Source of the DNA: G963701675 sp963701675
Lineage (GTDB): Bacteria; Planctomycetota; Planctomycetia; Gemmatales; Gemmataceae
DNA length: 64,000 nucleotides
Direction: 5' to 3'
NCBI GenBank assembly: GCA_963701675.1
Contig: OY969623.1
Span: 186,001 to 250,000, forward strand
Position numbers and translations under genes: made by a program. The notes under the pieces were generated by a model. It was not told the origin of the DNA. It saw nothing but the letters and a program-made list of their open reading frames with translations, and made no database searches. Positions 53,376-63,094 of the stretch are shown in pieces. How positions within the stretch are numbered: position 1 is the stretch's first letter; each line of letters opens with the position of its first letter.

Positions 53376-54335
53376 TTACGGTTCCGGTTCGGGTTGCGGT
53401 GCGGCCTTGGCTACCGATTGGGCTTCAATCTTGGTGGCGGTGTTCGGTTCAGCGCCCATGGTCACCTTCACCTGGAAGCCCTTTTGCAGCTCATCCAGCC
53501 GGCATGGCTTGCCGTCAGACGTGATGGTGGCATTCGCTGCGACGTTGTGAGTGTGTTGGTTCGTGCCATCCATGTCCGTCATGGTGAGCTTACCATCGCC
53601 GGCCTGCACTACTTTGCCGGTGTGTGGTCGATCGGTGACGCCGGCGGCAGCCGGCCGGATGTTCTGATCATTAGTCGCCGGCCTGTCTCGTCGATCCGCC
53701 GCTGCCGGGGTTCGCCCTAAGCCATCGGTGAAATTGAATGTGATTTCTTGCCCGGGCTGACCTTCCAGTTTCTTTTCCTCGCTCATCTCCCTACCGTTGT
53801 CCATCCACGACGCACGAACCGTGTAGGAATAGGTGTTGCCCGGCTGTAACGGCGGGGACACGTACGTCCGTACGGTTCCCATTTGCCGGGTGGGCTGACC
53901 TTCGATTAGAACCCGAGCTTGGGGATCAGGTACGTTTATTCGCAAGGCGATTTGGTTGTCATTGGTGCGACTATCGTACGTGGGTTGGTTCATGTAATCG
54001 CCCGAGTAGTTAATCCAACCCGGGTTTGTGATGTAGTTGCTCGGGCCTGAATAGTAACGTGGAGTGTAGTAAAAACTGGTTGATGGGTAATTGTTGTACC
54101 AAGGCGAGCCGCCGTAATACCAGGAGTTACGTCCATAGTAGTTGCCGGGATAATAACCACCGGGGTAGAACCCGCCGGGGTAATATCCGCGGCCATACTG
54201 GAATGAGGCACCGGGTGTTGCCACCCCAACGCCCCCTCGGCCGACTCCCACTCGCACTTGTGCAGATGCAATCTCTGCTGCGACGAGGAGTCCGAGTAGC
54301 GCAAACAGCGAACTGGTGAAAATACGCCCTCTCAT
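53376..54335 (-). CDS. Secreted TIGR03000-domain protein
   Basis: A 319-residue protein: signal peptide (FALLGLLVAAEIASAQ), a Tyr/Gly-rich repeat region (YYPGGFYPGGYYPGNYYGRN), the TIGR03000 domain typical of planctomycetes (RINVPDPQARVLIEGQPTRQ; GNTYSYTVRASWMDNGREMS), then a C-terminal part with TGKVVQAGDGKLTMTDMDG. Extracellular and of unknown function. AGGTAAAG precedes the ATG. It is a useful phylum marker. Confidence 0.88.
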   Translation of the reverse strand: MRGRIFTSSLFALLGLLVAAEIASAQVRVGVGRGGVGVATPGASFQYGRGYYPGGFYPGGYYPGNYYGRNSWYYGGSPWYNNYPSTSFYYTPRYYSGPSNYITNPGWINYSGDYMNQPTYDSRTNDNQIALRINVPDPQARVLIEGQPTRQMGTVRTYVSPPLQPGNTYSYTVRASWMDNGREMSEEKKLEGQPGQEITFNFTDGLGRTPAAADRRDRPATNDQNIRPAAAGVTDRPHTGKVVQAGDGKLTMTDMDGTNQHTHNVAANATITSDGKPCRLDELQKGFQVKVTMGAEPNTATKIEAQSVAKAAPQPEPEP

Positions 54336-54437
54336 CTTTACCTCCCATTTGTTTAGGGTCTGAAGAAACACCGGTCCCATTTCGGTCGGGAGAGCAACAA
54401 CCATACCGTTCGGAACTGAAGAAAATGCGTAGAAACG

Positions 54438-55148
54438 CTACGAATGGCGAAAGAACGGCAATGTCACGATGATGGCCAAGCCGCCTTCGCGCCGATTTTC
54501 GCCGCGAATGGTTCCGCCCAACCTTTTGGCGAGCGATTCCGATGCAGCTAATTCAAGCGTGCTTCGGCCGATGATTTCTATAGGGCCGAGTTCAAATAGG
54601 TGCGGCAGGTATTCCGCCGGGATCGGCGCTCCGGTGTCTGTGACAGTTAAGGCGGCATGGTCTTTTTTGCGTCCCGTTTTGAGCGTGACGACACCGTCCG
54701 ATTCGAGGGGCGACAACGCGGACGATAGCAAGAAACCGACAAGACGCTTCACCTCTGTCATTGACCCACAAACATGCGAAAGGCTATCGGTAAGTTGCAC
54801 CTGAATCGTCGGTGGGTTCGCAGCGTCTGTGATTTCGGTTCGCCGGCCGTCAACAACGGCCTGGATTACTCCGTTTAAATCAACGGCTTCCAGGCCCTGC
54901 TTGGGACGACTGCCAAATTGCTGGAATCGTTTGATCAACGACGCCATATGGGCGGCTTGTCTGCGAATCTGTGCAAGGTCCGACATCATGGATTCCGCGA
55001 TGTCGGGCTCGATTACCGCCAAATTCAACACCAGCGTGTTGAGGAAGTTGTTGAAGCCATGCGCGAGCGGCCGCGACAACTCTCCCACGTCGGCCAACCA
55101 CGACAGGCCCGCCATTTCTTCAGCCGTCAACGCTCCGGGTTTCGTCAT
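54438..55148 (-). CDS. Soluble histidine-kinase-like protein without sensor
   Basis: A 236-residue protein: GELSRPLAHGFNNFLNTLVL gives the HisKA-like 'H-x-F-N-N' box, followed by an ATPase domain (DGVVTLKTGRKKDHAALTVT; DTGAPIPAEYLPHLFELGPI; ASESLAKRLGGTIRGENRRE). It lacks any input or membrane segment, so it must be driven by a partner protein. The first Gly box is intact; the N box is weak. It is 21 nt downstream of the MgtC-like gene on the same strand. Confidence 0.8.
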   Translation of the reverse strand: MTKPGALTAEEMAGLSWLADVGELSRPLAHGFNNFLNTLVLNLAVIEPDIAESMMSDLAQIRRQAAHMASLIKRFQQFGSRPKQGLEAVDLNGVIQAVVDGRRTEITDAANPPTIQVQLTDSLSHVCGSMTEVKRLVGFLLSSALSPLESDGVVTLKTGRKKDHAALTVTDTGAPIPAEYLPHLFELGPIEIIGRSTLELAASESLAKRLGGTIRGENRREGGLAIIVTLPFFRHS

Positions 55149-55169
55149 TGCGCGCTCCCCTGTCTTTTG

Positions 55170-55634
55170 CTACGCCGTTTTTTCGGTGTGCTTTTTATCC
55201 GAATCCGGTTCAAAGTATTTTTCCAATGCAAGAACCGCCGACAGCACAAGCAGCGCGACTAGAGTGCCGCCGATGGCCAGCGCATACATCTTCACCGCCG
55301 CCGCCGTGCCGACGGCGGCCGCGAGCCAAATGGAGCTGGCGGTTGTGAGTCCCTTCACTTCGAGTTGCTCGGTCAGCTTTAGAATAGTACCCGCTCCAAT
55401 AAACCCGACGCCTGCCGTGATACCTTGAATCACGCGTGTCAGATCTGAACCAGAGCCGGGTGAGATGGACATAGCCGCAAGGACGAACATGGCGGCGCCC
55501 ATGGAGACCAGAACGTGGGTGCGCAGGCCCGCCCATCGACCGCGCAGTTCACGTTCGAAGCCTAGCAAGGCACCCAGGATCACGGCGGTACCCAACGGCG
55601 CGACTACATCCCGTAGAATGCCGATCTCAAGCAT
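55170..55634 (-). CDS. MgtC/SapB-family membrane protein
   Basis: A 154-residue protein: LGTAVILGALLGFERELRGR, AGLRTHVLVSMGAAMFVL, GVGFIGAGTILKL and LTTASSIWLAAAVGTAAAVK carry the MgtC signature, with about four membrane helices. The family is linked to ATPase inhibition and survival at low Mg2+ or acid. Start at 55634. Confidence 0.93.
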   Translation of the reverse strand: MLEIGILRDVVAPLGTAVILGALLGFERELRGRWAGLRTHVLVSMGAAMFVLAAMSISPGSGSDLTRVIQGITAGVGFIGAGTILKLTEQLEVKGLTTASSIWLAAAVGTAAAVKMYALAIGGTLVALLVLSAVLALEKYFEPDSDKKHTEKTA

Positions 55635-55718
55635 CGCTAGGATCTCCCTCTCCCGAGATTGGTATGCGGAATGCTGTTGATGGAGCAACTAATGAACTTC
55701 TTATGGGAGAAAATCACC

Positions 55719-55883
55719 ATGGCGAAAAAATCACGTTCGAAAAACGACAACCGCCAAGCCACTGATGACTCGAACCGCCGAGCGGAGGGCGAACAGTATC
55801 GGGATCGTTCGCACGAGATCGCCCAGAAGAGCAACATGAAGCGGCAGCAGAAAGGCATGCACAAACAAGATGGGAAGCGGTAG
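55719..55883 (+). CDS. Small basic protein
   Basis: A 54-residue, highly charged protein starting MAKKSRSKNDNRQATDDSNR and ending KQQKGMHKQDGKR-like residues. GGGAGAAAA precedes the ATG. Probably disordered; function unknown. Confidence 0.55.
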   Translation: MAKKSRSKNDNRQATDDSNRRAEGEQYRDRSHEIAQKSNMKRQQKGMHKQDGKR

Positions 55884-56074
55884 ACACGTCGCGACGTGAC
55901 AATTACTGCGCAGGGAACTGCGTTCGATTCAGAAAGCACGTTCGCATTGCGCTGGATCGGAACCCCGTCGCCCCGAATTTGGGTGAAACCGCGGGCGGCA
56001 CGATAGTTGCGGCCCTTGCCACGATCCCCTGTTATGGATGGGGCCACTTCAATCTCTCAATGGGAGGACGTGTT

Positions 56075-56641
56075 ATGGTTCGATTGTTTCTGTTGGCAGT
56101 AGCCGCGACTTGCCTTGTGGGTTTCAGCTCGGCTGCCGTGGCGGACGACCAAACTCCAGCGGGAAAGCCGGCGTTAGACAAGGCTTTCGTCGAGAAGGCC
56201 GTCCCTTGCTGCACCGCGACGATCCAGATGGCGGAGCTCGCTGAGAAACAGGCGACTCGCCCGGAAGTGAAAACTTTCGCCAAAAAGCTGGTGAAAGAGC
56301 ACAAAGAACTGCGTCAAGAACTCGCAACGGCCGCGAAGGATGAGAAAGTGAATACCCCGTCGGTCGTAGAAAAGACCACGCGAGAGGAAATTGATCGCTT
56401 GGCGAAGATGCAAGGCGCCTCATTCGACCAGGCATTCCTGGACCGAATGGTCGAAGACCATGAAAAGGCGATCAAGGCGTGCCAAGCTCAAGCGGATCAA
56501 GGCACCGATGCTAGTCTAAAGGCATTTGCCAAGAACTGCGTCACGGAGCTACAAACGCACCTGAAGGAAGCCAAGGCATTAGGCGGCAAGAGCAAGGCCA
56601 AGGACACGGACAGGCCAACGGAGAAAAACCCCGGCAAGTAA
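56075..56641 (+). CDS. DUF4142-family secreted protein
   Basis: A 188-residue protein: signal peptide (MVRLFLLAVAATCLVGFSSA), then AFVEKAVPCCTATIQMAELA, VKTFAKKLVKEHKELRQELA and FLDRMVEDHEKAIKACQAQA. This is the ferritin-like four-helix DUF4142 pattern. Periplasmic; linked to stress in other bacteria. GGGAGG precedes the ATG at 56075. An intrinsic terminator follows. Confidence 0.9.
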   Translation: MVRLFLLAVAATCLVGFSSAAVADDQTPAGKPALDKAFVEKAVPCCTATIQMAELAEKQATRPEVKTFAKKLVKEHKELRQELATAAKDEKVNTPSVVEKTTREEIDRLAKMQGASFDQAFLDRMVEDHEKAIKACQAQADQGTDASLKAFAKNCVTELQTHLKEAKALGGKSKAKDTDRPTEKNPGK

Positions 56642-56664
56642 CTGCTCTGATGTGGAAAGCAGCA

Positions 56665-56702
56665 GGGCGAGGCCCGAGCTGGGGCCTCGCCCGTCTATTT
56701 TA
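56665..56702 (+). terminator. Intrinsic terminator
   Basis: GGGCGAGGCCC/GGGCCTCGCCC stem, then GTCTATTTT. It may serve both converging genes. Confidence 0.85.
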
Positions 56703-56715
56703 ACGTAAAGCGCGA

Positions 56716-56934
56716 TCACTTCTTTTCGTCATCCTTCTTTGGGTCTACTTTTACTTTCGTTCCGGGAGCTTCGACGTCGGTTTTGCCCTCCGGTCCCACC
56801 TTTACCTTGACCCCAGGTGCGTTTACCTCCATGCCGCGCTTTGAAGGTTCAGCCTGCGACGCCCCTTCACGATTGCACCCGGCTAGGAGAAAGGTAGAGA
56901 GGGACAAGCAGAACACGTATGCAGTTTTGCGCAC
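56716..56934 (-). CDS. Small lipoprotein with a repeated beta motif
   Basis: A 72-residue protein with lipobox LLAGC (signal MRKTAYVFCLSLSTFLLAGC). The mature part repeats VNAPGVKVKVGPEGKTDV and EAPGTKVKVD. GTG at 56934 was preferred to the one at 56943 because GGAG stands 8 nt before it. Confidence 0.7.
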   Translation of the reverse strand: MRKTAYVFCLSLSTFLLAGCNREGASQAEPSKRGMEVNAPGVKVKVGPEGKTDVEAPGTKVKVDPKKDDEKK

Positions 56935-57037
56935 TTCAAACACTCCTTTAACGAAGATGGTCTCGGCACAAAGTTTGCGACAACAAGAGTCGGCTTCACG
57001 CAGACCGTTTTACTCGGGATTCGAAAGGACACCACCT

Positions 57038-57550
57038 ATGGTTACTCATGAGCCTCAATCGGTAGGTGCGTTCGACGATCTTGCGAGCGCCGAACAGACT
57101 ATCGACGAACTTCGCCGGCATGGTTTTAGTGATGAAGACATCGGCATCATTGGGCACGTCGGTGAGGAGCGAGATACCGTCCCAACTCCTCTCGGCATGA
57201 AGTCGCCGGAATGGAATGTCACCCGCGGCGTGTCGATGGGTGGCCTTTACGGGGCAGTAATTGGAACCATGGTCGCGTTGGTGACTCCGGGCCTCGCGGA
57301 AGTGACAGGATTGGGTCGCTGGTTCGAGATCACGTTCGGAACCGTACTTGGCGCAGCCATGGGCGGTTTCCTATTAGCGTTCGGAGGATTCCTGTTCTCG
57401 CGTCTGCAGGGCCGTTTCTATGAAGGTGAATTGGAGAAAGGCCGGGTTATCGTTACCGTCAAAGATCCATCGCGCTATCAAGAGGCCCTGGGTGTGATCC
57501 GACGACGAGCCGTGCGGTCGGTCGCCGATTCAGTTCCTGCGGAGCGCTAG
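57038..57550 (+). CDS. General stress protein-like membrane protein
   Basis: A 170-residue protein: VGAFDDLASAEQTIDELRRH, GFSDEDIGIIGHV, then a Gly-rich membrane hairpin (GGLYGAVIGTMVALVTPGLA; FGTVLGAAMGGFLLAFGGFL) and RVIVTVKDPSRYQEALGVIR. This is the layout of 'general stress protein 17M-like' proteins. AAAGGA precedes the ATG. Confidence 0.78.
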   Translation: MVTHEPQSVGAFDDLASAEQTIDELRRHGFSDEDIGIIGHVGEERDTVPTPLGMKSPEWNVTRGVSMGGLYGAVIGTMVALVTPGLAEVTGLGRWFEITFGTVLGAAMGGFLLAFGGFLFSRLQGRFYEGELEKGRVIVTVKDPSRYQEALGVIRRRAVRSVADSVPAER

Positions 57551-57553
57551 GCG

Positions 57554-59173
57554 TCACGGACTTGGTGTTAGAACCTTTCGTCCAAGGAGATCGTAACGGC
57601 CTTCGGGCTTTACCGAGTCATAGTCCGATTGCCCATCCACGATTTGCTTCCCACGACCGTAGAAGTGTACCTTGCCCTTGCCGATGACCTCGGCGACCGT
57701 GCCCTTCACCACTAGTGCGGTTTCTTCATCGATGCCGATGCCAAGCAACTGCGGATAAATTTTCATTAGTGCGGCCATGTCGGCGAATCGGTCCCGTTGA
57801 GCGAAGTGCTGGTCTATGGCCGTCCCCGGCAAGAATCCAAAGCCTCGTTCGTAGCCCTCGCACAGCATTTCGGTGTTATTGAGCGGGCTACCTCGACACA
57901 GATAATCGCCTTGAATCGTGGCGCCAGCCGAGCTGCCGCCGATGACGCCGCCACGCTTCAGCACGTCATGAAATAGAGCGAGTGCCTTGGTGCCTTCGTA
58001 GGCGTCCACGAAGCGCCATTGCCGTCCGCCGCCAAACCAAATGCCGGTGGCCTTTTCGAGTTGAAAAAGATTCTCTGGGCTCTCCACCTCACGCCGCTCA
58101 CGGGCGGGCAGGACGGTTACGTTTTTGGCGCCGGCACGCCTGAGAAAATTCGCTTCCGAGTTTTGCGTGTTGGTCCCTTCAGTTGCCGTCGGGAGAACCA
58201 CGATCGGCGCATCAGCGCCGCCTGCCAAATCGATGAAGCTTCGTACAACGGCCTCCGGCAGTCGGCCGCCGCCGACAATCACCAATGAACCGAGCGGCAC
58301 TTTTGTTTCAACCGGGTCTTTCGCGGGAAACGGTGGACCTGACCGAGCCAGTGCCGCCCGCCGCCATGCAGTCAGGTCAGCCGTGCCACCGTCTCGTAGC
58401 TCAACGGTACGGCGGGAGCGGGCCGGTGATTCAGGTAGACTCAGGGTTACGGCGCCGTTTCCGTGAACATTCATTCGTCGAGCACGAACGATGACGACGG
58501 TGCTCTCGTCGATGCCGATTCCAAAGGCGCCTGGATGTTTGGCGAGAGCATCGAACAAACGATCTCGACGATCTCGTTGTGTGAAGTGTTGGTCGATGAT
58601 AGCGCCCGGAAGTAAGTCGAATCCTCTGCCTAGTCGGGCTCCGGACTTTCCACCCGTGATCATGATTTTCGACATGATGGCCGCCCCGGCGGAGGTGCCG
58701 CCTATGACGCCGCCCCGTTTCAGCACTGCCGTCAGCTCTTTTTCAACCCGCGTCCCTCCGTACGCTTCCGCAAGTCGCGATTGATCACCGCCGCTAATCC
58801 ATACACCGGTTGCATTACGCAATGGCGCCAGGAAGCCGTCGTCGTTGGCGGTTGAACGCGAGCGGGTGTGAAGCACTTCCACGGACACGGGCCGGTGTTC
58901 TTTCCAAGCGTCGAGCCAGCGTGTCATCGGTTCGGAATCGGCCGCTTTGCTGGCGGTCGGGATGATGACTAAATGGGCCCTCTCCCCTCCCGATAGTTTG
59001 ACGAAGTCTTGAATCGCAGCTTTCGGCGTCTCACCCCCACCGCATAGGACGAGTGTCCCTTGAATCCCCGAAGGATCGAGTCGCTCATTCAATCCGTCGG
59101 TCTGAGCGTCCAAGGAGACGGCCGTCACGACGCCGCAGGACAAGAGCACGAGTAGGCAGAGTAGTTTTTTCAT
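57554..59173 (-). CDS. Exported tandem cyanophycinase-like (S51) protein
   Basis: A 539-residue protein with signal peptide (LLCLLVLLSCGVVTAVSLDA) and two S51 peptidase/cyanophycinase domains. Domain 1 has LVLCGGGETP, VWISGGDQSRLAE and GVIGGTSAGAAIMSK (nucleophile Ser). Domain 2 has LVIVGGGRLPEA, IWFGGGRQWRFVD and GVIGGSSAGATIQGD. Both also keep the D-x-H-F-x-Q-R-D-R motif. It probably cleaves beta-linked Asp peptides; fused double domains are unusual. It converges on the stress gene with 3 nt between. Confidence 0.88.
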   Translation of the reverse strand: MKKLLCLLVLLSCGVVTAVSLDAQTDGLNERLDPSGIQGTLVLCGGGETPKAAIQDFVKLSGGERAHLVIIPTASKAADSEPMTRWLDAWKEHRPVSVEVLHTRSRSTANDDGFLAPLRNATGVWISGGDQSRLAEAYGGTRVEKELTAVLKRGGVIGGTSAGAAIMSKIMITGGKSGARLGRGFDLLPGAIIDQHFTQRDRRDRLFDALAKHPGAFGIGIDESTVVIVRARRMNVHGNGAVTLSLPESPARSRRTVELRDGGTADLTAWRRAALARSGPPFPAKDPVETKVPLGSLVIVGGGRLPEAVVRSFIDLAGGADAPIVVLPTATEGTNTQNSEANFLRRAGAKNVTVLPARERREVESPENLFQLEKATGIWFGGGRQWRFVDAYEGTKALALFHDVLKRGGVIGGSSAGATIQGDYLCRGSPLNNTEMLCEGYERGFGFLPGTAIDQHFAQRDRFADMAALMKIYPQLLGIGIDEETALVVKGTVAEVIGKGKVHFYGRGKQIVDGQSDYDSVKPEGRYDLLGRKVLTPSP

Positions 59174-59253
59174 TTTTTCTTTCGTCCATCCAATGAAACT
59201 GCGTTACTATGATCAACGAACTCTAACGAAAAGTAAATGGTTCAGGAGCTAAC

Positions 59254-60770
59254 GTGGCCCCCGTACTGCGAAACGTGCTTGGAATCGGGCTGACGATGGC
59301 CAGTGTTACTGGAGATATTCACGGCGCAGAGCTTAACTCCACGCCGAACATCGTCGTGATCGTAGCCGACGATGTCGGCTACGGGGACCTCGCCTGTTAT
59401 GGCGCCACTCTCGTCAAAACGCCTCACATCGACCGGCTCGCGCGCGAAGGTCGTCGGTTTACCGATGCCTACAGTCCTAGCTCGGTGTGTTCACCAAGCC
59501 GCTATGGATTGATTACCGGACAGTACTGTTGGCGAACCTCGCTCAAACGGGATGTACTCAACATGCACGCTCCCTTGCACATTGCACGGGACCGGTTAAC
59601 GATTGCGTCTCTCCTCAAGAAGCATGGCTACACCACCGCCGCCATCGGTAAATGGCATCTCGGCTATGGGCCAGCGCCACAAACCGATTACAACGCGCCG
59701 TTGTCCCCAGGGCCTCGAGACATTGGTTTCGACTACCACTTCGGATTACCGACCAATCACGGCGACCACACGCGTTGCTACGTTGAGAACGACGCGATGA
59801 TCGGGCGCAGAGGGAATGAGCGGTTCCTTCTTCGAGATGTGGCGGGAATGCCTAAGGGCCTGGCCGAACCGCGGATCGATGATCGCGTCGATCTTGTGTT
59901 CACGCAGAAGGCGACAGCGTGGATCGATTCAGTGCACGCGCGGCCTTTTTTTCTCTACTTCGCGCCGGTGGCCATACATGAACCCGTGACCCCAAACAAG
60001 CAGTTCCGCAACCAATCGAAGTGCGGGCTTCTCGGCGATTACATTCAACAACTGGACTGGTGTGTCGGTCAGATACTGGAAGCGTTGGAACGGAACAAGG
60101 TGGCCGACAACACCCTCGTGATTTTCTTTAGTGATAACGGCGGCATTTCGCCGTTGCCGGTTCGTCCGCCGGAGTATGGCCTAATCTTGGAAAACGATGA
60201 TGGAGGCGCCGTAAGCGCACACTACCAGTCGGCTCACAAGGACGCACTGGCCGCGGGGCACCAATCTTGCGGCATTCTGCGCGGAAGAAAGGGGAGTATT
60301 TATGAGGGGGGACATCGCGTGCCGTTCATTGCTCGCTGGCCGAAACACGTGCCCGCGGGAACGACTAGCGACGAGCTAATTGGATTGACGGACGTGATCG
60401 CAACGGTCGCCGGCATAGTTGGCGAGAAACTTCCTCCGGATGCCGCCGAAGACAGTTATGACATGGGGCAAGCCCTTCGCAGTGAAGAGCAAACGAAGCG
60501 GATCCGCGAAGCCATCGTGATGCACAACAGCGACGGTGTCTTTGCCATCCGGCAGGGACATTGGAAGCTAATTGCCGCCGGCGCCGCCCCGGCGCGCATC
60601 CTGAAAGTCAATGGGCGCGCGAGGGCGTCGATTCCGCACTTTATCATCTCGGCAACGATGTCCGGGAAACCACCGACGTGCGTACCCAACATCCGGATGT
60701 ATGCAATCGGCTAACCAGGCTACTACAACGTTATCGCGAACAGGGCCACAGCCGGCCGATGGGCGATTAA
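59254..60770 (+). pseudogene. Exported arylsulfatase-family sulfatase, frameshifted near the C-terminus
   Basis: It starts at GTG (AGGAG 5 nt upstream), with a weak signal region. Motifs are NIVVIVADDVGYGDLACYGA (metal Asp pair), YSPSSVCSPSRYGLITGQYC (C-x-P-S-R, formylglycine Cys), AAIGKWHLGYG and FFSDNGG. Near 60615 the frame slips: RQGHWKLIAAG is in frame 1, but the normal tail (DSALYHLGNDVRETTDVRTQ) is in another frame and ends at 60770. Desulfates sugars or polysaccharides outside the cytoplasm once matured by a formylglycine-generating enzyme. Confidence 0.85.
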
Positions 60771-62859
60771 GGACCAAACCCGAAACACCAGTGCAACAAC
60801 TCAGGGTCGGCCGAATGTGCCAGACCCGTGATCTGGACCTCGACTCCATCCTGCCGAAGTGTGCTGATGCTGTGCAAGGTAATGGCGGTAGGCTCTCGTG
60901 AAAGACAGTCCATCGGCTCCCAATTCATTTCCAATCCCACGACGCGCATGCTGGAGCGCCAGAGTCGCTGCGGATGCAAAAATGACCAGAAGGCCGGATC
61001 CTCTGCGGTGCAGCCGCTGACGATTACTTCATGCACCAATCCATCGCATGGAAGCAGAATGCGCTGTTTGCGAGTGCCGCCATGGGAAAAGTGAAGAGTA
61101 ACGAAGAGGTTCCCCGGCTTAGGAAAAGCGCTAAGTAGTTCACCGGCAGCGCTCAGGCGAAGAACGACGAGATCGGATGCACGGCATTGCTCAGACACGT
61201 TCGGCGGGAATGTGATTCTCAACGGCTCGCTCTGCCCCGGCGTGTAGTATTCTTCGGGTCGCAGCAGCTCGCGTTCGCGCCAGGATTCGCGCCGGCCTGC
61301 TTGCCGGCGGAGTAACAGAAAATCGCGATGGGGTGGACCGGAAATGGCGTAGTTTTCCACCAAATAACGAAAAATCCGGGGCGTGCGGGTCAAATGCTCG
61401 ATACCGTCAATTGGCGCACTCTTCACGAAGTACATCACCGGCGTCGACGGCGTTTGTTGAAGGCGTGCGATGGTCTTACTTTCCAGGTAGCGCGTGCCCG
61501 CAACGTAGGCCTTCAATGTGAATGCCGGGTTCGATTTCCCGGCAATGCTGGAAACAATGGATTCAACGGGCCAAACAAATAACTCCGATTCTGGAATCGC
61601 CTTGGCAGCGACGACTGCGTCACGGATACCAGAATCCATTACGACTACCTCCGGCTGTCCCCATTTCCCTTTTCGGATCACCTCGAGTTGCAGGGCAAGC
61701 GGGTCGAGATATAGCCACAATGCCAGCAGCGAGACTGGCCCCCACACGATCGTCGCGGGCCAGTTCGCGGTTGCATAAGTTGCACGAAGGTAACAAGGCA
61801 GGATACAGCCTGCGAGGCAGACGAAGTTGCTAACGGCCAGGCATATGTGACCGCCGTCGGAGCGCGGTATCCCGAAGCGAATCGAGGTAAGGCTCAAGCA
61901 ACGCCCGCAAACAGGCCGAGGGCTAGCCCGCGGGCCCTGAAATCCTCGTTCAAGGACAAGCGCAAACGCCGACCGAAGTAGACAAAGACCACGGCGCTCC
62001 CGACGGCCGTGGCGGCAAGCACCACGAGGTAGCGGGTTTCGATGGGCGAGGCCATGGTCTGCCAGTAGGCCCGCGTGATTTCCCACGAGTCGCGTACATA
62101 GCGTTGGAAAGGATTCGGAACAAAATGAGAAGCAACCACCGCGCCGGCGCCAAGAACAGTGACGAAGCCGGCGCCTATCAGTCGACGGCGCATGCTTTGC
62201 GACTCAACGTTCGAAGGGCCCAACGTCCAGACGAGGCCGGCGATGATGCAAAGGAAAAACGCGGCGAATGCCACTGCGCCCAAATCGAAAAACATGGCCA
62301 TGAGCACCGGTGCCGCGAGTGCCCAAACGAGGTAGGCGCCGAATCGCCACGGCCCGCGCGCTGAACCGAGCCAGTAGCCGCAGACGATTGCAACCAGCAG
62401 ACCGAGCGTTGGCAGGATTTCGGAGAACGGCCAGAGAACTATCCACAGCAGGTAAGCCCACACCCGCCACGAGAGTGGTGCACCCGTTAAGGCAAGCACC
62501 CACCAAAGTATGACCTTTGTGATTGCCGTTGTGAGAACGTTATGCCAGCGCAACACCGACGCTATGTCTTGGGGTCCGGAAGCAGCCCATGCCCCATAGA
62601 TCCATTGAGAAAGCGGTCCATATTCAGAAATGAAATCCCGACCGCAGAACTGGCCGCGGACCGCCTTTAGGGCTGGTTCGGCGGCAGCCGTCGAGTCAAG
62701 TATGCCGGTGTATGCGTATACCTCTTGGCCGGTCGCGAAAACCTCGAAGGGAGCGCTTAACAGAAGTCCCGCGATGACGACAAGGCCGCCGATGAGCTTT
62801 TGGGTAAGATCAGCGTATCGGCCGCTTCGCGATGGACTGACAACCTGGGCTCGATTCAT
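60767..62859 (-). pseudogene. Polytopic membrane protein, glycosyltransferase-39-like, frameshifted
   Basis: It starts MNRAQVVSPSRSGRYADLTQ with repeated membrane helices (LIGGLVVIAGLLLSAPFEVF; WVLALTGAPLSWRVWAYLLW; ...) and a large loop FISEYGPLSQWIYGAWAASG. The first frame stops at 61894. The sequence continues in another frame (CLSLTSIRFGIPRSDGGHIC, more helices, then a soluble part with ELFVWPVESIVSSIAGKSNP). Restoring one base near 61900 gives about 700 residues. The layout resembles lipid-linked-sugar glycosyltransferases (GT39/PMT-like), with low certainty. Confidence 0.6.
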
Positions 62860-63094
62860 CGTCCGGCGTCACTATTTGAAGATGTTGCATGCTCGCTGCG
62901 CTTCGGCAGGAAGTGCGATAATAGCGTAGTTATTGGCAAAAGTCTATCAGCAGTGAGAAAAACCGCCGGTGCCCAGAACATCGCGCATCGCCAGAGGCAC
63001 GGGATGCAAGTAAGTGTGAATACGACCGCGGTGTTTGCCGTCTTTACAGAAGATTTGTTATCAACGAAAGAACCGGCGCCTGGAGTGAGAATAC

